NCBI GenBank assembly: GCA_902806105.1
Contig: CADCVI010000063.1
Location: 1 to 13,591 of the forward strand
DNA length: 13,591 nucleotides
Direction: 5' to 3'
From: an uncultured Rubrobacteraceae bacterium
Lineage (GTDB): Bacteria > Actinomycetota > Rubrobacteria > Rubrobacterales > Rubrobacteraceae
A model generated the notes under the pieces. The model was not told where the DNA came from and made no database searches. It was given only the letters and a program-made list of their open reading frames with translations. The position numbers and the translations under genes are program-made. Positions within the stretch are counted from its first letter, which is position 1. The number at the start of each line of letters is the position of its first letter. This document shows positions 1 through 8,257 of this stretch, piece after piece.

Positions 1-1079
1 TCTTCCTGGCGGCGGCGCTCCTCGTCCTGCTCGTGTGGCGGGAGGAGCGGAAGGATGGATACCTGCTGCTCGCGGCCTTCGTGCTCGGGCTCTCCATGAC
101 GCACCACCTGACGAGCGGCCTGCTGCTCCCGACCGCCGCCGCCTTCGTGCTCCTCGTCGAGCCGCGGAAGATCCTGGATTGGAAGATCGTCTTGAAGGGC
201 GTCGGGGTCTTCCTCGTCGCGCTCGTCCCCTACGCCTACCTGCCCATCAGGGCCCGCATGGATCCGGCGATGAACGCCAGGAACCCGTCGAACTGGGAGC
301 GTTTCGAGGACCTGCTCACCGGCGGCGAGTTCAAGGAGAAGATGTGGGTCTTCGGCCCCGAGGAGCTGCCGGAGCGCCTTGAGATGTACCTCGATCACCT
401 AACCGGTCAGTTCCCTTCGGCCCTCCTGGTAGTGGGGATCGTCGGCTTCCTGTACCTACTGGTACGGGACCGGGCGGCGTTCGTCCTGCTCGCCCTCCCG
501 TTCGGCGGCTTCCTGTTCTACGCGCTGGAGTACGACATCGAGGACGTCCAATACTACTTCATCCCGACGTACGCGCTGCTCGCCGTGTGGGCGAGCGTCG
601 GGCTCGGCACCCTGCTCCGAGGGATGAAGGCGCTCGCAAGTCGGGCCTCCTTGCGAGCGGTCCATGCCCCGGTAACCGTTTCGCTCTCCGTGCTCGCGCT
701 CTCCCTGCCGCTGTGGAACCTTACGGAGACCTACCGTGCGGTCGACATGAGCGAGGACCGCGAGGGGCGCCGGATCGTCGAGCTCGTGGCTCGAGAAGCT
801 AAACCGAACGCCACGGTCATCCATCATCGCAGTCCCCTTCAGTACATGCAGCTGGTCGAGGGCCGCCGCGAGGACCTCCAGTTGTGGAGCTTTTCGGAGC
901 CCCAGAGCGAGGAGAGCAGGCTCCGCGCGGAGGACGCTCTCCACAACGGCCGCGTCTACGAACTCTTTCCTACCGAGAACAGAAGACGCTTCTTCGAAAA
1001 TGCCGGCTACAAGCTCGCCGTCGTCGAGGAGGGCATACTGTACAGGGTGGTCCGAGGGGAAGGCCCGGTTACGATGTAA
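1..1079 (+). CDS. DUF2723 family membrane protein (C-terminal part, 5' end outside window)
   Basis: This polytopic membrane protein of the DUF2723 (protein O-mannosyltransferase-like, GT-C fold) group enters the window already open in frame 3, reading FLAAALLVLLVW before the first possible GTG at 33, so the true start lies upstream. About 358 codons are visible and end in TAA. Family hallmarks are a THHLTSGLLLP stretch at about 99-131, a YLPIRA-x-DP-x-N loop followed by a NPSNWERF segment at about 238-307, and a D-x-EDVQYYFIPTYALLAVW helix near 535-590. Several hydrophobic segments lie between 60 and 720. The last 110 residues are soluble and probably extracytoplasmic. The family is thought to use lipid-linked sugars, but substrate and role here are unknown. 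The next recognisable coding sequence on this strand is a broken aldolase that begins only a few bases after the stop. Confidence 0.85.
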   Translation, partial: FLAAALLVLLVWREERKDGYLLLAAFVLGLSMTHHLTSGLLLPTAAAFVLLVEPRKILDWKIVLKGVGVFLVALVPYAYLPIRARMDPAMNARNPSNWERFEDLLTGGEFKEKMWVFGPEELPERLEMYLDHLTGQFPSALLVVGIVGFLYLLVRDRAAFVLLALPFGGFLFYALEYDIEDVQYYFIPTYALLAVWASVGLGTLLRGMKALASRASLRAVHAPVTVSLSVLALSLPLWNLTETYRAVDMSEDREGRRIVELVAREAKPNATVIHHRSPLQYMQLVEGRREDLQLWSFSEPQSEESRLRAEDALHNGRVYELFPTENRRRFFENAGYKLAVVEEGILYRVVRGEGPVTM

Positions 1080-1082
1080 CCA

Positions 1083-1430
1083 CCTCGAGCCTCCTCAGAA
1101 TGGCCGATGCACACCGGCATCTACCGTTTGAGCCCGGGGGTGGGCGGCATAGTGCACACCCACTCGCTCCGTACGCGACCTACGGCACGGAAGAGCTCTC
1201 CCGGCTCTCCGCCGAAACTCTCGGGGACTCCCACCACGCATGCCTGCTGCAAAACCACGGCGCCGTCACTGTCGGGGAGAGCACGAGCGAGGCCTACTCA
1301 AGGGCCGGTATTCTGGAGGAGACGGCCGAGCTCTACTACCGGGCCATGCTGGCCGGAGAACCCGTGCTACTTACCCCCGGGCGGATAAAGGAGGCGTCGC
1401 AGAAGATGGCTACCTACGACGGGCGGCCCC
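1083..1430 (+). pseudogene. Class II aldolase (fuculose-phosphate aldolase-like) remnant
   Basis: This is a broken class II aldolase/adducin-family sugar-phosphate aldolase. Frame 3 reads ASSEWPMHTGIYRLSPG then GIVHTHS (about 1089-1166), the conserved substrate-binding SSE and zinc-binding HTH region. Homology then jumps to frame 2 and resumes with APYATYGTEELS (about 1166-1201), ACLLQNHGAVTVGES (about 1238-1280) and AYSRAGILEETAELYYRAMLAGEPVLL to about 1425. In intact relatives roughly 30-35 residues separate HTH from APYATYGT. They are missing here, so this is a deletion plus frame change rather than a simple frameshift. The N-terminal 60-70 residues and the natural stop are also absent, so no functional enzyme can be made. 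The remnant starts almost at the stop of the DUF2723 gene, so that junction is probably another break point. Confidence 0.82.
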
Positions 1431-1461
1431 TGCCCCGAAACGGGCCTATAAAGCACCACAA

Positions 1462-1478
1462 GCCGCACCGCGTGCGGC
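1462..1478 (-). terminator. Hairpin, possible terminator after the lipoprotein gene
   Basis: A perfect inverted repeat has 7-bp GC-rich arms, GCCGCAC and GTGCGGC, around a 3-nt loop. It lies about 100 bases past the stop of the minus-strand lipoprotein gene. On the minus strand it is followed by a moderately T-rich stretch (TTGTGGTGCTTTAT), which fits an intrinsic terminator poorly to moderately. On the plus strand it follows the aldolase remnant and has no T tract. No other structure was seen in the 150 bp between remnant and lipoprotein. Confidence 0.4.
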
Positions 1479-1580
1479 AAGCAAGCGTGTTACCCATACC
1501 CTTTCGGTCACTCCAGCATGGTCTGCCTCAGGCTTTCGTCCCCTTTGGGGGGCTGGTGGTTCGTAGATGGACTACCAGAC

Positions 1581-2609
1581 TCACCGCGGTTCGAGGAGCT
1601 GCAGCAGCCCGTTCGCTTTGCCAGCAACGAAGACGCGTCCGCTGGAGGTGTCGACGGCCACGGTGTTCGGTTCGCTGACCGTCGGGTAGCGGGCGAGCTC
1701 GCGGAGCGTGTCCCCTCCCAGGGCGAACCGGACAAGCTCGTTCTCCGCAGTGAGCGTGACCCAGAGGTGTCCACGCCCCGGGTCTACGGCTATCCCGTAT
1801 GGCTGGCCGGGGAGTGCGACGCGGCCGACAGGCCTTGGTTCCGGGCTGGCCTCGTAGATCAGAACGGCGTCGCCGCGCGTGTCGGTCACGTAGAAGCGCT
1901 CGTCAGGACCAGCGCTCAGGTGGGTCGGTCCCTGGCCGGCGCCCACGCGGCCCAGGGATTCGAGGGTCTCTCCATCGAAGACCTCCAGGTCCAGCGCGCT
2001 GACACCTATGACGCCGACGAGACCGCTCTCCGTGACCGCCACGCCTCCCGGTTGGCGCGGGGCTTTTACCTTCTCCACGACCTCGTCCCCCTCGACGATC
2101 GAGAGGGTGTCGCCGAACTCGTTTGCGACGAAGATCCGTCCGTCCGGATCCGCGGCGGCGTCGTGGGGGAACTCGCCCACGGGCGTCTCGCTCAGGACCT
2201 CGCCCCCCGGCAGGCCTACCTGCACGAGGGCATCGCCGCGCTCGACGGGTACGAGCACCGGGCCTCCGCCTCCAGCGAGGCCGAGGTGACGGGGCGACGC
2301 AGGCAGCTCGACGGTGCGTACCACCTCGCCGCTGCCGCCGTCGACGATCGCGAGCTCGTCGGGGTCCCTGAGCCCCACCGCGACCAGACCGGTCTCGGGG
2401 TCCGCGACGATCCCTTCCGGCGCACCGCCCACCTCGACCACCTCCCCCGCGGGCTCCTCCCTCAGCGGCTGCGCCTCGGCGGGCTCGGCGGCCGGGGCGG
2501 AGGATTCTTCCCTCGCTGCCCCCTGCCCCGGAGGCTCCTCCCCGGGGCCGCCACAGCCCACAAGAGAAATCAGCGCGGCCGCCAGCAACAAACGGAGCAG
2601 ACCTTTCAT
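1581..2609 (-). CDS. Secreted lipoprotein with a YVTN/SMP-30-like beta-propeller
   Basis: This predicted 342-residue lipoprotein begins with a short hydrophobic signal (LLRLLLAAALISL) and the lipobox LVGC, so Cys19 would be lipidated and the protein anchored outside the cytoplasmic membrane. Residues 20-55 form a low-complexity Gly/Pro/Glu/Ala linker. Residues about 57-340 hold repeats of roughly 40 residues with the recurring pattern G-x-P-x-GIAVD-x-x-x-G-x-x-x-V (for example QPYGIAVDPGRGHLWVT and EPNTVAVDTSSGRVFVA), enough for about seven blades. Such propellers often bind ligands or partner proteins; no catalytic residues could be assigned and the function is unknown. The ATG at 2609 is chosen because it directly precedes the signal peptide. 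A GGAAAG stands upstream but is weak. The 226 bp separating it from the membrane-protein stop upstream hold no convincing promoter or gene. Confidence 0.8.
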   Translation of the reverse strand: MKGLLRLLLAAALISLVGCGGPGEEPPGQGAAREESSAPAAEPAEAQPLREEPAGEVVEVGGAPEGIVADPETGLVAVGLRDPDELAIVDGGSGEVVRTVELPASPRHLGLAGGGGPVLVPVERGDALVQVGLPGGEVLSETPVGEFPHDAAADPDGRIFVANEFGDTLSIVEGDEVVEKVKAPRQPGGVAVTESGLVGVIGVSALDLEVFDGETLESLGRVGAGQGPTHLSAGPDERFYVTDTRGDAVLIYEASPEPRPVGRVALPGQPYGIAVDPGRGHLWVTLTAENELVRFALGGDTLRELARYPTVSEPNTVAVDTSSGRVFVAGKANGLLQLLEPR

Positions 2610-2835
2610 TGCGGACCATCTTTCCAGGAATTTGCGTACGGGGTTCTTCCGTATCGCCCCGAGCGGGCAATCCCAAACGAAGGGCGGGGCAGAAACAACC
2701 GCTCGCGCCCGGGCGACACCATCGTTCCGGCGCCGAACCGCTCACACGAAAAGAGACCTCGATCCGTGCTCGAGCTCGCCATTCGGACCATGGCAGCGGC
2801 CTTTGCGAGCCCGACTCTGAGGGATACGCCTCGCA

Positions 2836-3663
2836 TCAGGACCGCGTCCGTCGCCGGACGACCCACCAGGTCACCAGTATCGCGCCGAGAAATACGGCGT
2901 TGGGCACCCAGAAGGTGGCTCCCAGGCGAAGGCTGCTCTCGCCCAGGCGGCTTCCCAGGAGCGAGAGGCTGGCCCCGAGGGGTAGGATCCCGACCCCGGT
3001 GGTCCAGGCGTAGGTCCAGAGCGGTACGCGGACGACGCCCGCGACCAGGCAAACGGTGTTGAAGGGAACGAGGGGTACCAGGCGCACCGCGAGCGAAGGA
3101 AAAGCGCCCTCCTGCTCCAGCCAGCCGTCGAGGCGCTCCCGGCGCCGCTCGGAGACGGCGCGGTCGAGCAGGGGCCGGCCCCAGAGGCGTCCGGCCGCGT
3201 ACATCGCGAGGGCGGAGAGCATGAAGCCGCTCCAGCTTACGGCCAAACCGCCCCAGAAGCCGAACGCCAGCCCGTTGGCGAGGGCCATGATCTCCGCGGG
3301 CAGCGGGATCACCATGTGCAGCAGGATCAGGGCGATCGAAGCCACGGGGGCCAGGGAGCCGTAGCCGCGGACGGCGTCGCGGATCGCCGCCCCGTTGCCC
3401 TGTGAGATTATACCGAGGAGCTCTGCAAGCAGGTGACGAACGCCAGGCACGGCCAGCAGGACGCCGCCGAGCGCCACCAACCCGAGCAGCAGAACCCACC
3501 GTCTCCCAAGCAAACGCAACCCCCGCTCCGCAAGTAGCCCGGCCCCGCGACGACCGGTGGGGCGAGAAAGCTCCCGCCCTTGCGTCTTCGGAGGGCGATT
3601 CTCGTGGACGCCCACTTCCCGAAGGAGGGCGCCCACCCTCGATCTACAACCCTTGTTTGGCAC
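2836..3663 (-). CDS. TVP38/TMEM64 (VTT-domain, DedA-like) membrane protein
   Basis: This predicted 275-residue integral membrane protein carries a VTT (SNARE-associated) domain. A charged N-terminal tail precedes a first helix at about 56-74. The domain spans about 95-240, with the characteristic IPLPAEIMALANGLAFGFWGG block (119-139), a MYAAGRLWGR block (154-163) and RLVPLVPFNTVCLVAGVVRVP (194-214) followed by GILPLG. A last helix lies at 251-269 before a basic tail. Some relatives take part in lipid scrambling or undecaprenyl-phosphate handling; its substrate cannot be read from the sequence. The start is uncertain: GTG at 3663 is the longest, has no clear ribosome binding site, and 40-odd residues before the first helix are not typical, so a downstream GTG is possible. 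The CcdA-like stump lies 150 bp upstream, and the lipoprotein gene follows downstream on the same strand. Confidence 0.85.
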   Translation of the reverse strand: MPNKGCRSRVGALLREVGVHENRPPKTQGRELSRPTGRRGAGLLAERGLRLLGRRWVLLLGLVALGGVLLAVPGVRHLLAELLGIISQGNGAAIRDAVRGYGSLAPVASIALILLHMVIPLPAEIMALANGLAFGFWGGLAVSWSGFMLSALAMYAAGRLWGRPLLDRAVSERRRERLDGWLEQEGAFPSLAVRLVPLVPFNTVCLVAGVVRVPLWTYAWTTGVGILPLGASLSLLGSRLGESSLRLGATFWVPNAVFLGAILVTWWVVRRRTRS

Positions 3664-3700
3664 CGGCGGCCTCGATCAAGCCAGGGGTGGTCGAAGAAGC

Positions 3701-3722
3701 TACCGATCGCGGTATCGTACCG
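3701..3722. promoter_or_regulatory. Alternating inverted half-sites upstream of the TVP38-like gene
   Basis: Three 5-bp half-sites alternate in orientation: TACCG, 4-nt spacer, CGGTA, 3-nt spacer, TACCG. Each neighbouring pair forms a perfect inverted repeat, so two mutually exclusive small hairpins or two overlapping operator sites are possible. The element sits 38-59 bases upstream of the GTG chosen for the TVP38-like protein, within the 150-bp gap behind the CcdA-like stump. No -10/-35 pair could be recognised next to it. A regulatory role is inference. Confidence 0.3.
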
Positions 3723-3813
3723 CCCACTCTAGGGGTCACCGCTCGAATGATGCCACCGGCGAGATCCGAACAGGATCCGTAAACGTCTCCTCCTTCACGA
3801 CGAGCTCCGGATA

Positions 3814-4035
3814 CTACCTGACGGGGGCGGGTCCGCCTACCAGGACCGGCCACCAATAGAAGATTATGTACGCCCCGGCCAGCACGAGGAGCGCCGCGGA
3901 GACAGGTTGCACGTAGGGTACGATCCCGCGCAGCCGGGAGATCACGCCCCCCTCGAAGAGTGCCAGGGCCGGGGTGGCAAGGCTGTAGTCGGGCCGATCC
4001 GGCCGCCGCCCGGCGGTGCGAGAGCCAAGGCCGAG
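3814..4035 (-). pseudogene. ccdA: CcdA-like cytochrome c biogenesis protein, C-terminal stump
   Basis: An open stretch of 73 codons, bounded upstream by TAG at 4036-4038 and ended by TAG at 3814-3816, encodes a DYSLATPALALFEGGVI segment, then SRLRGIVPYVQPVSAALLVLAGAYIIFYW. The pattern of an amphipathic R-L-R linker, PYV-x-x-VS, and a final hydrophobic ALLVLAGAY helix is typical of the C-terminal membrane helix of CcdA/DsbD-type thiol-disulfide electron carriers. The preceding helices, including both redox cysteines, are not found in any frame upstream; the next gene there is the carboxylase alpha subunit ending at 4129. The stretch has no plausible start codon with a ribosome binding site. 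It is read as a truncated pseudogene. The family call rests on one helix and its flanks, so it is only moderately secure. Confidence 0.55.
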
Positions 4036-4081
4036 CTACACCATGCCCTTGTCCCGGGAGGGCCACCGGTTCCGCGATGGG

Positions 4082-4111
4082 CCCGGGTTCATCACCCCCT
4101 CACCCCTCCCC
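4082..4111 (-). other. G-run cluster just past the operon's last gene
   Basis: On the minus strand, starting 17 bases past the carboxylase-alpha stop, G runs of 4, 4, 5 and 3 are separated by 1, 3 and 10 bases. This could fold as a G-quadruplex in the 3' end of the operon transcript, though the last loop is longer than in classic motifs. No intrinsic terminator with a T tract is visible in the 93 bp between the alpha-subunit gene and the CcdA-like stump. Confidence 0.3.
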
Positions 4112-4128
4112 GACAAGCTCTTCGAACC

Positions 4129-6117
4129 CTAAGCTTCTTCGAGCTCCACCAGCACGCCCCCACCAGGGACGCTGGCCCCCTCGCCGTAGGGCAGCGAAAC
4201 CACCACACCTTCGTGGGGCGCCGCTATCGAGTGCTCTGTCTTCATCGCCTCCAGGACCAGGAGGAGCTGCCCCTCCTCGACCTCGTCGCCCTCGCTCACG
4301 AGCACCTTCACCACCGTGCCCGGCATCGGGGCCGTCAGGCTCGCGCCGCCCGCGTCTCCCCCGCCCGGCCCCGCGTCGTCTACGCCGGGCGCCGACGGCT
4401 TTGAGAGCCGGTAGCTCTCCCCGCCCAGCGAGACCGAGACGTTCGCGCCGTTACGCGCGAAGCCCCCCGCGACGTACCGACCGTCCATCCTGACCTGGAT
4501 CTCACCGTCCCTCACGGAGAGCACCTCGACGGTGGCTTCGCGCCCGTCCAGCCGCAGCTTCAGGACCCCGCCCCTCGAACGCTCGGCCTCGAGCCCGAAT
4601 TCCTCCTCGCCCGCCCGGTAACGGAGGCGGACCGCCCCGCCCAGGCGCCAGGGCCCGGCCGAGAACGGGTCGTTCGGCCCCTCGGTCGAGGAGCGCGACA
4701 GCTCCCCTGCCGCCGCGAGGAAGACTGCCTCGTCCGGAGGAGAGGGGGCAAGCGGCGCGACCGTGAGCTCGTGCTCCACGAGAAAGTCGGTGGTAGTTTC
4801 TCCGGCCCCGAAGGAGGGATGGTCCGCGATGCGGCGCAGGAGCGGCAGGTTCGTCGGCAACCCGAGGACCGAGTAGTCCCGGAGCGCCCGGCGGAGCCGC
4901 GGCACGGCCTTCTGCCGGTCCGACGCGAAGACGATGAGCTTGGCGATCATCGGGTCGTAGTGGAGCGAGACCTCGTCTCCCGTCTCGACGCCGGCATCGT
5001 TGCGGACGCCGGGCCCTTCGGACGGGGCGAAGAGGAGGAGCTTTCCGCCCGCGGGAAGGCCAGTGCCCTCCTCTTCGGCGTAGAGACGCGCTTCGATAGC
5101 GCTGCCCCTCAGCACGACGTCCTCCTGCGAGACCGGCAGCCGCCCCCCGGCGGCGACGGCGAGCTGAAGGTGGACGAGGTCCAGTCCGGTTACGAGCTCC
5201 GTGACCGGATGCTCGACCTGCAACCTCGCGTTCATCTCCAGAAAGTAGAATTCCCCCTCCTCGCCGCCGAGGAGGAACTCGACCGTGCCCGCGTTCCGGT
5301 AGCCAGCCTCCTTCGTCAGGCGCACCGCCGCGGCGCAGATTCGCTCCCGAAGCTCGTCGCTCAGTATCGGGGAGGGGGCTTCCTCGACGACCTTCTGGTG
5401 GCGGCGCTGTATGGAGCACTCCCGCTCGTAGAGGTGCACGACGTTTCCGTGGCCGTCGGCGACCACCTGCACCTCGACATGCCGTGGACGCTCCACGAGC
5501 TTCTCCAGAAAGACCGACCCCTCACCGAACGCCGACTCGGCCTCCCGCCTGGCGCTCCGGACGGAGTCGACAAACTCCTTGGGGTCGTGCACGGGGCGCA
5601 TCCCGCGTCCTCCGCCCCCCGCGCTCGCCTTGACGAGGACGGGGTACCCGATCTTTTCGGCCTCCCTCGCGAGGCGCTCCTCGCTAGCTTCTCCTCCGTC
5701 GTCCTCGCCCGCGTACCCCGGTACCGTCGGCACGCCCGCGTTCGTCGCCAACTCCTTCGCGCGGATCTTGTCCCCGACCTTCTCCATCGCCTCCGGCGGA
5801 GGCCCGACCCAGATGGCCCCCGCCTTCTCGACCGCGCGCGCGAAGGCCGCGTTCTCGGAGAGGAAGCCGTACCCCGGATGGACCGCCTCGGCGCCCGATT
5901 CCTTGATGACTTCCACGATCCGCTCGACGTTCAGGTAACTCTCGGTCGCCCCTGGTGGGCCCAACAGGTAGGCCTCGTCGGCGAGGCGGACGTGCATCGC
6001 CCCCTCGTCGGCCTCCGAGTAGACGGCGACGGCCTCTATCCCCAGCTCCCTGCACGCACGGATGATCCGGACGGCGATCTCGCCCCGGTTCGCGATCAAC
6101 AGCTTGCCAAAGCTCAC
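4129..6117 (-). CDS. liuD: Methylcrotonyl-CoA carboxylase alpha (biotin carboxylase + biotin carrier)
   Basis: This 662-residue subunit carboxylates its own biotin with ATP and bicarbonate and hands the carboxyl group to the beta subunit encoded two frames upstream. It starts with FGKLLIANRGEIAVRI at residues 3-18. The ATP-grasp lid KASAGGGGRGM is at 163-173, CSIQRRHQKVVEEAP at 234-248 and the catalytic NARLQVEHPVTE at 296-307. A C-terminal lipoyl/biotinyl domain (about 592-662) carries EAMKTEH with the biotin attachment site at Lys626. All expected motifs are present and the length fits MCC alpha. GTG at 6117 is chosen over in-frame codons up to 6177 because GGAGGG lies 7 bases upstream and the domain begins right after it. 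Its GTGA start overlaps the stop of the hydratase remnant, so translation is probably coupled. A geranyl-CoA or acetyl/propionyl-CoA carboxylase is less likely given the neighbours. Confidence 0.93.
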   Translation of the reverse strand: MSFGKLLIANRGEIAVRIIRACRELGIEAVAVYSEADEGAMHVRLADEAYLLGPPGATESYLNVERIVEVIKESGAEAVHPGYGFLSENAAFARAVEKAGAIWVGPPPEAMEKVGDKIRAKELATNAGVPTVPGYAGEDDGGEASEERLAREAEKIGYPVLVKASAGGGGRGMRPVHDPKEFVDSVRSARREAESAFGEGSVFLEKLVERPRHVEVQVVADGHGNVVHLYERECSIQRRHQKVVEEAPSPILSDELRERICAAAVRLTKEAGYRNAGTVEFLLGGEEGEFYFLEMNARLQVEHPVTELVTGLDLVHLQLAVAAGGRLPVSQEDVVLRGSAIEARLYAEEEGTGLPAGGKLLLFAPSEGPGVRNDAGVETGDEVSLHYDPMIAKLIVFASDRQKAVPRLRRALRDYSVLGLPTNLPLLRRIADHPSFGAGETTTDFLVEHELTVAPLAPSPPDEAVFLAAAGELSRSSTEGPNDPFSAGPWRLGGAVRLRYRAGEEEFGLEAERSRGGVLKLRLDGREATVEVLSVRDGEIQVRMDGRYVAGGFARNGANVSVSLGGESYRLSKPSAPGVDDAGPGGGDAGGASLTAPMPGTVVKVLVSEGDEVEEGQLLLVLEAMKTEHSIAAPHEGVVVSLPYGEGASVPGGGVLVELEEA

Positions 6118-6398
6118 GACTTTTCCCTCCAAACGGGCTCGCGTTTCTCCAGGAAGGCGCCCAAGCCCTCCTGGCACTCCTCCCCCGTGCGCGACTCGGG
6201 GATGCGCCGCGCCGTGATCCTCGTAACCTCTACGGGCGCCGCATTCCCGATCCCTCGCAGGAGGGCCTTCGTCGTCGCGGCCAGGGCTCCGGGGCCGACC
6301 GAGAGGAGGCCTTCGATCTCCTCTCGCACCACCCTATACAGGTCCCCCCGGGCGGAGACCCCGTTGCCGCGCTCGATCTCGAGGTGTTCGTAGCCCAT
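6114..6398 (-). pseudogene. liuC: Enoyl-CoA/methylglutaconyl-CoA hydratase with catalytic core deleted in frame
   Basis: This 94-codon open frame looks like the two ends of a crotonase-fold hydratase joined together. Residues 1-14 (MGYEHLEIERGNGV) match the usual first strand. Residues about 16-94 (GDLYRVVREEIEGLLSVGPGALAATTKALLRG and onward to EECQEGLGAFLEKREPVW) match the C-terminal helices of the family. Family members are about 255-265 residues, so about 165 are missing. The missing part includes the oxyanion-hole glycines and both catalytic glutamates, and the product cannot be an active hydratase. The reading frame is intact from ATG to TGA. The start is 6 bases after the carboxylase-beta stop, and the stop overlaps the alpha-subunit GTG. 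An intact gene would hydrate 3-methylglutaconyl-CoA to HMG-CoA, the step after the carboxylase. No second copy is in the window. Confidence 0.85.
6125..6130 (-). promoter_or_regulatory. Ribosome binding site of the carboxylase alpha gene
   Basis: GGAGGG sits 7 bases before GTG 6117 and decides that start. It lies inside the last codons of the hydratase remnant, so keeping the 3' end of that broken gene preserves translation initiation of the alpha subunit. Confidence 0.75.
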
Positions 6399-6404
6399 CG
6401 CGGA

Positions 6405-8008
<1,604 letters not shown>

Positions 8009-8012
<4 letters not shown>

Positions 8013-8257
8013 GCCCCCCCCGCCGTCAGGTGCCCGCTTATTCCGGCCCTCGCGACCCGCCCCGGCAGCCCGTGTCTCAAAAACCCCTCGAGGAACCGGG
8101 CGCAGCCGATGAGGGCTTCAAGGTCCACTCCGGTTTCTAACCCCATCTCGTGCAGCATAGGCGCGAGGTCCTCGGTCGGGAGGAGCCGGGACTCGGCCTG
8201 CAGGCCGTCTCGCAGACCGGCCTCCTTCATCTTGACGCTGGCAGGGAAGCCAATCAC
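8009..8257 (-). pseudogene. liuE: HMG-CoA lyase with catalytic barrel deleted in frame
   Basis: This 82-codon open frame joins the two ends of a 3-hydroxy-3-methylglutaryl-CoA lyase. Residues 1-30 (FPASVKMKEAGLRDGLQAES, then LLPTED) are the N-terminal strand and the RDGLQ motif. Residues about 31-75 ([30 protein letters not shown]) are the C-terminal helices that normally follow the ATED motif after the catalytic cysteine loop. About 215-220 residues of the TIM barrel are gone, including the HxH metal ligands and the cysteine, so no lyase activity is possible. The start is GTG at 8257, overlapping the dehydrogenase stop as GTGA, and the stop overlaps the carboxylase-beta ATG as ATGA. The frame is therefore preserved and coupled on both sides. 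An intact enzyme would cleave HMG-CoA to acetyl-CoA and acetoacetate. Confidence 0.85.

Noticed and set aside
1143..1201. Programmed frameshift in the aldolase
   Set aside because: About 30 conserved codons are missing at the frame change and the N terminus is absent, so frameshifting could not restore a full enzyme.
1539..1555. CCCC-TTT-GGGG structure as terminator of the lipoprotein gene
   Set aside because: The stem has only four or five pairs and there is no T tract; the 7-bp hairpin at 1462-1478 is a better candidate.
1518..3062. A 514-codon plus-strand open frame opposite the lipoprotein gene and part of the TVP38-like gene
   Set aside because: It crosses two well-supported minus-strand genes and their gap, has no family features and is explained by high GC at third positions.
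2606..3499. A 297-codon minus-strand frame overlapping the TVP38-like gene and the upstream region of the lipoprotein
   Set aside because: Its Arg/Pro/Gly-rich product lacks membrane helices or motifs, while the overlapping frame encodes a clear VTT domain.
4771..6393. A 540-codon plus-strand open frame opposite the carboxylase alpha gene
   Set aside because: It is a shadow of a strongly conserved biotin carboxylase; no ribosome binding site or domain supports it.
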